DNA of 64,000 nucleotides from Liolophura sinensis (taxonomy: Eukaryota > Mollusca > Polyplacophora > Chitonida > Chitonidae): positions 2,170,001 to 2,234,000 of the forward strand of contig NC_088302.1 in the NCBI RefSeq assembly GCF_032854445.1, written 5' to 3'. The position numbers and the translations under genes are program-made. The notes beneath the pieces were generated by a model. That model searched no databases. It was not told where the DNA came from and worked only from the letters and a program-made list of their open reading frames with translations. Each line of letters opens with the position of its first letter. The stretch's first letter is position 1. Below, piece by piece: positions 10,076-21,426 of the stretch.

Positions 10076-13000
10076 TGTGGCCTGATCTGTCCACTTGTGC
10101 CAAAACACGTAATATGTCACTGTGTGCTCAGATTTCGCAGCAACCTGATAATATTTGGTGAGTACATCTGGAATGTGGTTTGCATTGACATGGAACTTGA
10201 TTGAGCAGTTTTAAAGCTTCTGTATTTCCACACATATCTGTTTTGTTTAAAAATGGGCTAAAACGCTCTTTTCTCGAGGGTAGAACAGGTGTATGAGCAG
10301 GCTGGAACAAACACAGGCAACGTTTCATTGTTCCTGTTTTTTAAAAATGTCTCTTTTGGGGCTGACGTTGGATAAACAATGCAAAATTTGAGTGCTGCGA
10401 GTGAAATTCGAGTATGTGGCTGAGAGATAGGGTGTGTGATTAAAGATGGTCAGTAAGGCCTTGCATCACATATAAGGGCCCAGCATTACACAGGTGGATA
10501 AAAACACAACAGCAGATTAATTTACTTGGGTAGAGTAGGAGAGAGGGCCAGTGTATATTTAATTTACAAATCATGTCGGGTTCCTCCCATGTGTGCCACG
10601 AGACACTAGGTAAATGTGCATAAAATCAACCTGCTGTCACAAAACATCAAAAACAGGCATCTGTGCTGCAACACTGGCTGCTGTCTAAGGGCATAGGCTT
10701 GAAGTTGACAAGATTAATTTTCCTCTTTAAACTTAAAAATAAACCACTGTATGCTTGTAGTTGTCATTGCATGTGTGTATTCATTTCTCTGACAATATAC
10801 ATGTGCACTCACACATTATGTACGGCGATGGAACAAAAATTATCAAGTTCAAGTATCCAGCATACATGTAAGTGTGATTTGTTGGAATATTGCCCTTGTG
10901 AAAATGAGTCTCTGCCCCACCAGGTGTCTGTTTCTCCACCAGAACATAGTATGCTGATCCCGCGACACCTCAAGCAGCTTTTGTTGTTGTATCTGGCCCA
11001 ACCAGATTTTTTTTATGTTTCCAATGTCCTCACACACAAGTTGAGAAAATAGACAGCTACACATGGCTTTCACATCCTAGTTCAATACCTTCTGAACTTT
11101 CTTCTTGGTTTCTCTCTTTCGACCTTGTCTCTCAAAGATCGCTTCAGTGAACTTTGCCTGGTTTTTGCATATATTGAACTGGGTTCTACCTAGGTGAGTG
11201 GGGTCTGCTAGCCGTTCAGCTTCCTCAAACGCCTGATGCAGTCCTCCACTCCCTTGGCCGACCTAGAATCCCCATCATTGTTCCGATACTACGCCATGAC
11301 ACATTTCCCTCCAGACCTTGTGCGTTGAGTTTGCGCATTTGTTGATAAGTGAATGTGCAGCGGGGATAGGAAAATGTTGTTTAACTGTGCTTCGCCTACT
11401 CAGTGTTCTTGTCTAATAAATGTGTAAACATTTAAAGTAGGCAGAATGAAATAGAAACAATCATGACTCTTTACCTGGTGATTGTTGTTCATTTTAGCCC
11501 GGTAAATGAGGAAAAGAATTGTATAAATGGGACGCCTGTGGCGCCTCGTTCTAAACTTTCAACATTTATATCTTTCCACTAATATTATAATTCCATGTGT
11601 TTCAGCAAAATATGCAGAATGATATTGTCGAGCAAAAACAACAGTACTAATGGCTTTAAGAGATGTGCTATTACAGCGCGTGTTCGGAACAATATTTCCC
11701 GCAGTTACTTCCCTTCAGCACTAACAAGCGTTTAAGTCCGATTTCGTATATTTTACATTTCAAAATTTACGTTTCACTTCGAGAGGCAAATCTTTTTGGA
11801 AAAACATTACAAAGTGGGCTAAAATGGGGATATTTACGAAGATTTCTGGCTGATAGGACGCGGGTTATACATTAGAGTCAGTACTTGGTTGATTACAGCG
11901 ACAGAGATAGGCTTTCTTAGCCAAAAAGTTTTGCCTTCAGAAAGCCATACCAGCTGGTTAAACGGATTTATGAGGTGCTTTCATGTCCTAAACAGGGACA
12001 CTGGCCTCCCTTATCGCTGGGATCATTGGGAACATCGTATATATGTAACAGTTACAGTATCAGGTTACTAGACAGGTCTGGTATCAGGCTAAATCAAACG
12101 ATGTTTTTATCTAGCTGTGCACGCCAAATTGCTGCCCACTTTGTATGGACTAGTTTTGTCTTTTCAGGCACACTCTATCACACCTCACAGTGCAATATTT
12201 GGACACACTTGCATACATCTCGAAGTGTTTGTTATTTTCATGTGTACGTTTCAACAATTACAGTTGGCCAACACACTCCTGTACTATTCATTGTGCAGTT
12301 TTCAGAAACACTCCTATACAGTACTCACCATGGTGACGCCACCGACCTTACTGGCGATAAAAATGCAACGTGCTAATATTGTACACATTTTTATTAATAA
12401 TGAATGTATTACTGTTTTGCCTATTGTTATATCTTTTGTTGCCGTTTGACTAGTTGTTACAATTACCGCAGCAGTCCGTGTCAAGAAGACATTTTCATAT
12501 CTCATGGGGCTTTTACAGCTATATGCGCATGGGCAAGGTTTAATCTGGAATACATGTACATTGAAATTCAAAGAACTTTTTTGGTTTCGGCTGTCAGTAA
12601 CTTTATTGTCGAGATGGGTGGTGGGTAGTTGAGTAAACAGGATAACAGCTGACTTCACTTGAAATTACTATAGAAACCTCGTGTAACTGAAATGTGCTAA
12701 GCACGGTTTAGGATGAAGATAATGGTGGGGATATAATTAGTGTTGACTGATATAGTTCATAATTTATATCACTTTATATTTAGTCTAACGTTTGCTTGAA
12801 AACATTACGCTTCGTGGAATGGTCACAGCTACAGACAGAGACGCGGCCATCCACGATGTAGGCCTTTGTGAATGTCATAGATTCTGTGTCGGCTGCATTA
12901 ACAAATCGATAAAAAATCGATAACAGATAACAAATCGATAACAGATAACAAATCGTGAACACACACTTCCGAATAATTCCCATCAGAAGTAATACAGTGT

Positions 13001-13380
13001 AAATTTAGTTGAATGTAAATTTGTTGTTTGTATCCAGACACATGCATTTGATCTGCATTATGATAATATTTATGAATGTATTAAAATATAAATACATGTA
13101 TGATCAAAATACAGATGGAACACATTTGTTAGCTGAAAAGACCAAATTCTAGTGCAAATGTATTTATTAAAAATGCGTTACATGCTTATTTATATAACAT
13201 TATTACACAAAGACAATGTATACCAAATGCCCACTATACAAAAATTATTGTAAAGTGTCTTTGTCTCTTTAAACAAATCGGGAAAGTCTTTTCGTACTCT
13301 TTCATCTGAACTTTATGTAAATGTTAGGGTTTCTCCACTTCTGAGTCATTAGACTAGATTGTTCATCTTTGTGTCCCTCA
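10076..13380. other. Intergenic stretch without a recognisable gene
   Basis: Short open frames occur on both strands, but none shows domain-like composition, repeats of known families or splice-consistent neighbours apart from the antisense fragment at 11,077-11,288. A small tandem repeat of about 18 bases (AAATCGATAACAGATAAC) is present at about 12,900-12,955. Otherwise it is AT-rich unique sequence. Confidence 0.5.
11077..11288 (-). pseudogene. Unidentified antisense coding-like fragment with one frameshift
   Basis: Read on the minus strand, two overlapping frames join into about 65 residues of protein-like composition, with charged helical segments such as FTEAIFERQGRKRETKKK before the stop at 11,077. 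The frame change lies at about 11,225. An in-frame stop at 11,289-11,291 bounds it upstream. I do not recognise the family. It may be an old exon or a retrocopy fragment; composition is the only evidence. Confidence 0.25.
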
Positions 13381-13399
13381 TACATGCATACACAAATAT

Positions 13400-13432
13400 A
13401 TACATACATACATACATACATACATACATACA
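13400..13432 (+). repeat. (TACA)n microsatellite
   Basis: About eight perfect TACA/CATA tetranucleotide units lie directly upstream of a SINE. Confidence 0.95.
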
Positions 13433-13519
13433 CGTTAGATATGGGACCGAGTCGCTAAATATGTGTAGGTAAACCTTAGGTATGTCAGTGCCGGCATGAT
13501 AGGTGGTGCCCAAGATATT

Positions 13520-13830
13520 AGCAGTTAACCGGCTGCGGTAGGGGTAGTGGGTAGATCATCTCCTTCGTAAACGGCAAGCCCGAGGTTCAATCCCGAATCG
13601 AACCTTAAACTTATCTAATACTTCATCGCTTGATGCCCAGAACAAGGTGAATCGAGTCGGTGCTGATAGGCTCGTTGAATCACCATAATGTGACTGGGTG
13701 GGGCGTCGTGATTGGTTCCTTCATCATGGCTTAAAAGTGTTGGCACCGCTGAAGTATCATGCCGGAGACCCCAGAACCCCGGACATGACACTCCCATGGA
13801 TGTCTCGTCTCTCCAACCATAGTCATACAG
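13520..13830 (+). mobile_element. tRNA-derived SINE, family A
   Basis: The head contains an A-box-like GGGGTAGTGGGTAGATC and a B box GAGGTTCAATCCC (about 13,581-13,593), as in RNA polymerase III SINE promoters. The body contains the family block TGTGACTGGGTGGGGCGTC (about 13,689), also seen near 22,080 and 36,990, followed by a CTTCAG..CCGCTGAAG-like section. It is a dispersed repeat, not a functional tRNA gene, because no full cloverleaf can be folded. Confidence 0.65.
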
Positions 13831-13989
13831 ATAGTTTGAAAGAGGGCAAACTGGCAGACAGACTGAGAGACTCCGGCGAAACATAAGCTCTTTTGGTGTA
13901 ATAAATACAGTATATGAGGGATAAATGGATGTGGAATATGTATGTTGCAGAATGTATATTTTACACCCAATGCGTCTGTCATAGTACAA

Positions 13990-14693
13990 GTGTTCACTAT
14001 TTGAACATTGTTCACTAATTGGACATTGCTAACTATTTGGACATTGTTCAGTATTTGGACATTGTTCACTGTTTGGACATTATTCACTGCTTGGTCATTG
14101 CTCACTATTTGGACATTGTTGACTAATTGGACATTGTTCACTGTTTGCAAATTATTCACTATTTGATCAGTGTTCACTATTTGGACATTGCTGACTATTT
14201 GGACATTGTTTACCATTTGGACATTATTCACTATTTGGTCATTATTCACTATTTGGTCATTATTCACTATTTGGTCATTGCTAACTATTTGGACATTGTT
14301 CATTGTTTGGACATTGTTCACTGTTTGGACATTGTTCACTGTTTGGTCATCGTTAACTATTTGGACATTGCTGACTAATTGGGCATTGTTCACTTTGGTA
14401 ATTATTCACTATTTGGCCATTGTTCACTATTTGGACATTGCTGATTATTTGGACATTGTTCACTGTTTGGAAATTATTCACTGTTTGGTCATCGTTCACT
14501 ATTTGGACATTGCTAACTATTTGGACATTGTTCACCATTCGGACATTATCCACTACTTGGTCATTGTTGACTATTTGGACAATGTTTACTATTTGGACAT
14601 TTCTGACTATTTGGACATTGTTCACTATTTGGACATTGCTGTCTATTTGGACATTGCTCACTATTTCAACGTTGCTCACTGTTTGGACCTCTG
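13990..14693 (+). repeat. 18-bp minisatellite, about 39 copies
   Basis: The unit is close to TTGGACATTGTTCACTAT with variants (TTGGTCAT, GCTGACTA). Because 18 is a multiple of three and stop triplets are rare, long frames stay open on both strands (repeats of FTIWTL on plus, NNVQIV on minus). I regard these as by-products of the repeat. The array merges upstream with the family A SINE region. Confidence 0.9.
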
Positions 14694-14699
14694 GGCAAG

Positions 14700-16380
14700 T
14701 GTATATCACGTTACCGTTAATCGTTTTAACCTCAAGAACGCCTTTTCTGAGAAAAGATTACGATGATAGTATATATGGAAGTGACCGCATAATTATGGTT
14801 TGTATATTACGTGTATATGTTTTGTGTTATCGCCATGATTTTGTCATCTCTACAGTAGAATTCGTATTCCTTCGTTCCTCTATTCTGTAACAAAATCCAT
14901 ACTGTATAGGTCCCTATATGCACCACCGCCAGTGTTACCAATATTTCGATGACCAACACCAACAATCAATGCCTGAACTGAATGAACAAATTTAATATAG
15001 CCCATATGTCCCCAGCCCTAGTATATTTATGCAGCTAAGCCAATAAGCAAACGAAGTTATTCAACAATTTAGCTTCCTGTTTCCTTATAAATGGGTTTGT
15101 CTAAAACATACACGTACAGACGAATACTTTAAAGTCTGCATGATGGGCCACAGTGAATAAATGAAATCAGTCCACCGGAAGATTCGCTGATCGAACAAGT
15201 TCAGCGACTAGGGAATTTCATAAAATCTAAAAATAATGCTGACTATATTTCCGTCACACGGTAATGCTTTGTCTATATGTCTATAAGAATCCTATGTAAG
15301 AACAGTAAGTCTCTGACAAAAGTGACACCTCGCTCTACCTTTCAGATAAGACGCCCAGGAACATGAATAATAAGCCACCGTGTCACGAGCACAAATGTAT
15401 TCCGCTGAAAACCCTTGGGGAATTCCCGTCAATTTCAGAGCCTTTTTAAATAGCGGTCGTTCATGATTGACGCACTTTGGTGCGTAGAAAGTAACAGATG
15501 ATTTATCTTCAGATTACGTCAATCTCTTATTATAGATTACCTACCGGCGCCGAAAGAGCAATGGGTTTACTACTTCTCTGTCGGTCCATCGCCAAGAAGT
15601 TTTTCGGACTGTTCTCCAAAACGGTTCATAGTATTAAATATAAGCTTGGTACTTGGCTTCACTATGAATATACACTACATACAGGTCAAGTCAGTGTTCG
15701 GACACTTTTGTCCGTTTTGGACTTTACCCGTTTTCTGAACTTTTCTTCAAATCATGCAGTTGGTTGGTTTGAATTGAAACTTGAACTTGGTAATTGACTT
15801 CACCGAGGCAAGTTACACTCCGATGTTGGGCTGTTTCGTCCATTTTCCACAAGAATATGGCCTTTTTCATTAGCCATTATTTTGACGGCTGATATAGTAT
15901 TGAACATTTATTGTTAGTCAGTGCTCCGAATGCTTGTTTAGCTTGACCCACACTCAATGCGTAGGTACACAACAGTCCAAACGAGCCTGAAAATCTGATT
16001 GTTCTCGTTGGGAACATTGAATATGAGCACTTTGTGCGCAGTTGACAGAGAGTCTCTCCTTGAGCCTCAGGATCCAATTGGGTGGAGTTTACATCGGGTA
16101 CACTCTGCTGACATACTACATAACAGTGGAGTTCTATACATTACGTACGGCTATACTGGCTGGCTTTGTGTTGTCCTATGCACATTAACCTGACCCAGTC
16201 ACGAAAGCAAACTGAAATATAATACATTTATGTCACCACTGTCAATATCCATTCCTATTGCAAACTCGCTTCTGGCTATTTTGGCAGTCGTATATGTTTC
16301 CCTAGATACTGTTGGCCTAGATTTAAATGAGTGGCGTACATCATCCCCGAAGACATGAGTTAAGATGTGTGGTGACATAA
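14700..16380. other. Unique sequence, no gene seen
   Basis: Only short scattered frames occur, with no domain-like composition, splice-consistent pairs or tandem repeats. Confidence 0.45.
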
Positions 16381-16389
16381 TAGAAAGAG

Positions 16390-16515
16390 CGTCTGACTGA
16401 TATATACCTCGCCTGGAGCTCAGCGTGAAAGGGGTAGGCCAACTTTTGGTCGGTGACTGTTTCGGCGTTGTGTCTGGTGTCTGTTGGCATGTGGTCGCAG
16501 TGAGGCAGTAATTAT
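16390..16515 (+). mobile_element. Degenerate SINE body fragment, family A
   Basis: A stretch with AGGCCAACTTTTGGTCGG..GTGTCTGGTGTCTG and a terminal GTGAGGCAG matches the body of the family A SINE copies at 22,050 and 36,960 imperfectly. The tRNA-like head is absent. Confidence 0.4.
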
Positions 16516-16929
16516 AAACATGTCAGCATTCTGCCCTGTCGGCTACAAGGATACACGGTCGTGTTAACACCGATATAACGTTGACTGCTACATTAAACAC
16601 TAAGCAAACAAATAAACAACCAGTAAACAAACTGAATTTGTGCTCTTTTTGTACTGCAGGGTCCGACAGCAAATTTACACTGCGCTGACAACACTATTGT
16701 CTGTTTCTTTTAACTTGTAACCTATATTCAGTTATCTTTAAATTATTTCAATCGATATGCTGGACATCCATATTATTTCAAAGAAAATGCAGCTAAAATA
16801 GACTTCTTCCTATTCATAGTGTCAAATCCCATATCTACGTTTGTTTTCGATGCCAAGACTACATTTCTTCTTGTGATGTCATAATTACTTTAAAAGAAGC
16901 GGCTTGCTGGATATTGGCCGTAGTGTTTT

Positions 16930-17175
16930 GTGTTGCACCCAATTCTCAAAAATGTTTCACTTATACAACGGAGGGCAGATTTATGATGGAAGGGAGCCCG
17001 AGGGAAACCCACGAACATCCGCAGATTGCTGGATGATCCTCACATGTACATTTTTAAGACAGGAGATGAAGCCTGCCTGAGGCGGACTTGAACTCGCGAC
17101 CAGCGTATTGACGAGAGGGTCAGGCGACATTCGGCAGCCCTAACAGACTAGCTACTCGGCCACGGTGGTCCCCGA
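16930..17175 (-). mobile_element. tRNA-derived SINE, family B, with visible tRNA-like head
   Basis: On the minus strand it begins GGGACCACCGTGGCCGAGTAG, with an A box-like start similar to Ser/Leu tRNAs, and has the B box GCGAGTTCAAGTCC (revcomp at about 17,085-17,098). The body then gives the family block complementary to CACTTATACAACGG..GGGAAACCCACGA. This copy reveals that the abundant element with TTATACGACGGCGGCCAGC in the reverse sense is tRNA-derived. Confidence 0.75.
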
Positions 17176-17284
17176 TACCTTTATAGATTTTTTCTGAGTT
17201 TCATTTCTTGGCAACCTTACGATTTTGTACCACTGATTTATTTATAGAACCCGAGTGAACGACACAGTCATACAACTTTATTTT

Positions 17285-18925
17285 TAATTGACAGGACGAG
17301 AATCAGTGGACAATACAAAAGACAGGACGAGAATCAGTGGACAACACGAGATTTAATTGACCGGACGAGAATCAGTGGACAACACAAGATTTAATTGACA
17401 GGACGAGAATCAGTGGACAACACAAGATTTAACAGATAGGACGAGAATCAGTGGACAACGCGAGATTTAATTGACAGGACGAGAATCAGTGGACAACACG
17501 AGATTTAACTGACAGGACGAGAATCAGTGGACAATACAAGAGACAGGACGAGAATCAGTGGACACCACGAGATTTAATTGACAGCACGAGAATCAGTGGA
17601 CACCACGATATTTAATTGACAGGACGAGAATCAGAGGACAACACGAGATTTAATTGACAAGACGAGAATCAGATGACAACACAAGATTTAATTGACAGGA
17701 CGAGAATCAGTGGACAACACGAGATTTAATTGACAGCACGAGAATCAGTGGACAACACGAGATTTAATTGACAGCACGAGAATCAGTGGACACCACAAGA
17801 TTTAATTGACAGCACGAGAATCAGTGGACAACACGAGCTTTAATTGACTGACAGGGCGAGAATCATTGGAGAACACAAGATTTAATTGACAGGACGAGAA
17901 TCAGTGGACACCACGAGATTTAATTGACAAGACGAGAATCAGTGGACAACACGATATTTAATTGACAGGGCGAGAATCAGTGGACAACACGAGATTTAAG
18001 TGACAGGGCGAGAATCAGTGGACAACACGAGATTTAATTGACAGCACGAGAATCATTGGACAACACAAGATTTAACAGATAGGACGAGAATCAGTGGACA
18101 ACGCGAGATTTAATTGACAGGACGAGAATCAGTGGACAACACGAGATTTAACTGACAGGACGAGAATCAGTGGACAATACAAGAGACAGGACGAGAATCA
18201 GTGGACACCACGAGATTTAATTGACAGCACGAGAATCAGTGGACACCACGATATTTAATTGACAGGACGAGAATCAGAGGACAACACGAGATTTAATTGA
18301 CAAGACGAGAATCAGATGACAACACAAGATTTAATTGACAGGACGAGAATCAGTGGACAACACGAGATTTAATTGACAGCACGAGAATCAGTGGACAACA
18401 CGAGATTTAATTGACAGCACGAGAATCAGTGGACACCACAAGATTTAATTGACAGCACGAGAATCAGTGAACAACACGAGCTTTAATTGACTGACAGGGC
18501 GAGAATCATTGGAGAACACAAGATTTAATTGACAGGACGAGAATCAGTGGACACCACGAGATTTAATTGACAAGACGAGAATCAGTGGACAACACGATAT
18601 TTAATTGACAGGGCGAGAATCAGTGGACAACACGAGATTTAAGTGACAGGGCGAGAATCAGTGGACAACACGAGATTTAATTGACAGCACGAGAATCAGT
18701 GGACAACACGAGATTTAATTGACAGCACGAGAATCAGTGGGCAACACAAGAGACAAGACGAGAATCAGCGGACACCACGAGATTTAATTGACAGCACGAG
18801 AATCAGTGGACAACACGAGCTTTAATTTACAGGACGAGAATCAGTGGACAACACGAGATTTAATTGACAGGACGAGAATCAATGGACAACACGAGATTTA
18901 ATTGGCAGCACGAGATTCAATGGAG
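17285..18925 (+). repeat. 38-bp minisatellite with a 643-bp higher-order duplication
   Basis: The basic unit is GACAGGACGAGAATCAGTGG followed by ACAACACGAGATTTAATT, about 38 bases, in roughly 43 copies. Unit variants (AACAGATAGG; AGAGACAGG; the TTGACTGACAGGGCG insertion) recur in the same order 643 bases apart: AACAGATAGG is at 17,431 and again at 18,074. A block of about 17 units was therefore duplicated as one piece. Confidence 0.92.
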
Positions 18926-19367
18926 ATTCAATCGACAAGAGCGTACTAGAACACTTGTCGACGGAATGTCGTTAGAATCCTGTAATCCTTACAATTTCGC
19001 GTTGACATCGAAGTTTCGAATGAAATTCCATCAAAACGCATCATGTTTTAATACCACTGTTCCTGCTTTGAGGAATTAAACAAAAATCTACAAAGGCTTA
19101 ATATTATCCGCAGGTGTGATAATACATCCGTCTAAAACGATAACGTTTCATGACAGCATTTTAAATGAGATATCTGACCTGACAAAATAGTGCGGCAGCT
19201 CTAGGTAAATTCGATATAAGGAAGTTCAGTAAATGAAGATCCATATTCGTTGCATTTATAGCTATATCAAGGGGTCTGCATTACATAATTATGAATTATA
19301 CAAGGTGAGCATTGCCAGTCAAGTACATAATTGTGTGGGTACAATGGCACGACCTAATTCGAGAATC

Positions 19368-19868
19368 CAGAACGTGTAGACATACCGTGCCCTCAACGTG
19401 CGGGCATTCCGTGCCGTCAACGTGCATGCACTCTGTGCCGTCAACGTGTAGGCATTCTGTGCCGTCAACGTGCAGGCATTCTGTGCCGTCAACGTGTAGG
19501 CATTCCGTGCCTTCAACGTGCATATATTCTGTGCCCTCAACGTGCATATATTCTGTGCTTGCAACGAGCATGCATTCCGTGCCGTCAAGGTGCATGCACT
19601 CTGTGCCGTCAACGTGCTGGCATTCCGTGCCGTCATCGTGCATGCACTCTGTGCCGTCAACGTGCATGCACTCTGTGCCGTCAACGTGCAGGCATTCCGT
19701 GCCGTCATCGTGCATGCACTCTGTGCCGTCAATGTGCAGGCATTCTGTGCCGTCAACCTGCAGGCATTCCATGCCCTCAACGTGCATATATTTTGTGCCC
19801 TCAACGTGCAGGCATTCTGTGCTTGCAGCGTGCATTCGGTGCCGTTAACGTGCAGACATTCCGCACCT
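19368..19868 (+). repeat. 24-bp minisatellite, about 20 copies
   Basis: The unit is close to GTGCCGTCAACGTGCAGGCATTCC. As 24 is a multiple of three and the unit lacks stops in most frames, three plus-strand and two minus-strand frames stay open, with Cys/His-rich octapeptide repeats such as HSVPSTCR (plus) and HVDGTECL (minus). There is no upstream coding context or splice evidence. Confidence 0.92.
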
Positions 19869-20808
19869 TCAACGTCTCATGCGAAAAGTGACACCTTCGG
19901 TACAGTCTTGTATGGCATAGATAATACATGTAGGTGTCTGTGTAGTTCGAGAGAGAGTGAGTGAGTGCCTGGTTTTTTTTTTTTGAGAGTGTGTGTGTGC
20001 ACGGCCTACATTAGTGCAATGACACATTTAAATGTCAAAGCAGTCCATGTTCTCGACGACTAATGTACCGCAATTACCAGCACTACCTAACCGTATATAT
20101 ACATATATTTGTATAACAGTTTCAGTGTTGATCAAGATACACAATTTTCATCTGACGTACAGGAAATACGGTATATCTGTTTGCCTCGTCTTTCCACGGT
20201 GATACATTCGCTTTATATCTACCACCACTAGCAAATTTGGTACAGAGATCTTGAACAGCGCCGAAATCACTGGGGTCACGGTGATGAGACAGGAAAGGAT
20301 GTCAGAAAACACAAAAAGCTTTATCTCAACCCATCTTCCTAATAATACTGCATACACATGCGTTTTATTTATCGAAAGTAACCGCGACATGAATCTAACC
20401 AAAACCTGCAATGCAATGACATAGATTTCCAACGGCTTGTGTTGTTACGTGACTAATGGACAACACAAGATTGTGTATGTGTTTGGTACACCGCCCAGCA
20501 GAATTCCAGTCATGGAAGTCAGCTCCCGTTCACACATACATGTATTTCCAAAAATCATTCAAAAAATACAGGCATGCGGAAACAGACTGTTTTTTGTTCA
20601 AATTCAACTCCATGTAAAATAGTGTTCAGTCTGTGTATATACACTGGGCAAATGAAATGAATCTGGGAGTCAGGCATTAGTATACCAATGGTCAACTATA
20701 AATTGACACCCCAGGTTTACACGCTAGAGTAAAAAACAAATTAGGGCAGGATCATGTAAAAATAAGTAGCCACGTCTTAGTCATAGTGGGAAAACGCAAG
20801 GCGTGTGG

Positions 20809-20965
20809 CGCCTCCTTCTAAAATTTTAACTTTTCCATATTTACTTGTTCAAAACCAACGGCAAAGGCGAGATAATAAAAGCATTATTTAGAACGAGGCG
20901 CCTTGCTCTAACATTCTAATATTCCTTTACGTTTATTGGTCTAAAATGAAAAGAAAGACTTGATA
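20809..20965 (+). repeat. Two direct copies of a short dispersed repeat
   Basis: GGCGCCTCCTTCTAAAATTT at about 20,809 and GGCGCCTTGCTCTAACATTC at about 20,918 head two roughly 50-base related segments. A third related segment is at about 11,537. The family is unidentified. Confidence 0.45.
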
Positions 20966-20985
20966 AAAAATCATTTTTTTCTTTC

Positions 20986-21024
20986 ATTAAAACTCGACTT
21001 CGTGTTTGGAAACACGATGTCAAG
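20986..21024 (+). other. Imperfect hairpin upstream of the receptor gene
   Basis: AACTCGACTTCGTGTT and AACACGATGTCAAGTT are inverted with about 14 of 16 pairing around a short loop. Function unknown. Confidence 0.4.
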
Positions 21025-21359
21025 TTTAAGCTTGGTATAATAAAAACTTATTCACTCTTCACTCTTTAACTGGTTATTTAAATGTGAAAACGAGAATTGA
21101 ATCCTTTAAAAGCATACCTGCTTGTTCTCTGTTGCATGTTTTCACAAGTTTCAAATGCTGCGCTGTATGACATAGCATCGAGCCATGATGGTGCAGCAAC
21201 CCTGGGGCCGACGTCAAGGCGTCACGTGACTCCAATTTCTCTTCCGGGATTAGACAGTGTCAAGTGGGAATATTTTCAGAGTTGATCACTGTTCTCCCTG
21301 CTTAATATAGCTTGATGGTGTAATTTCTGTCTCTTGCTTTAAACAAGCACGGCTGCGAA

Positions 21360-21426
21360 ATGTTTCATTTGTGGATATGTTGGCTATTTTGTGTCTTCGC
21401 CCAGGTTGATCCCTTATCATCACAAC
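21360..21426 (+). CDS. Exon 1: start codon and signal peptide
   Basis: ATG at 21,360 has G at -3. The 22 codons begin MFHLWICWLFCVFA, a short hydrophobic h-region ending in a small residue with a plausible cleavage site after FA or AQ. The donor is CAAC|GTAAGT (phase 1). The same exon-end plus donor recurs 47 bases downstream. Only the first donor keeps the frame into exon 2. A further upstream non-coding exon is possible. Confidence 0.7.

Noticed and set aside
13526-13600. tRNA gene
   Set aside because: A and B boxes are present, but no complete cloverleaf, and the sequence continues into a SINE body shared with other copies.
14170-14766. Long open frames on both strands
   Set aside because: By-product of the 18-bp repeat; both strands are equally open and the peptides are simple repeats.
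21097-21285. Signal-peptide-like frame upstream of exon 1
   Set aside because: It can only start at TTG (an in-frame TGA lies at 21,085), or at an ATG that leaves a poor signal sequence, and it has no donor in the right phase. The ATG at 21,360 with GTAAGT fits better.
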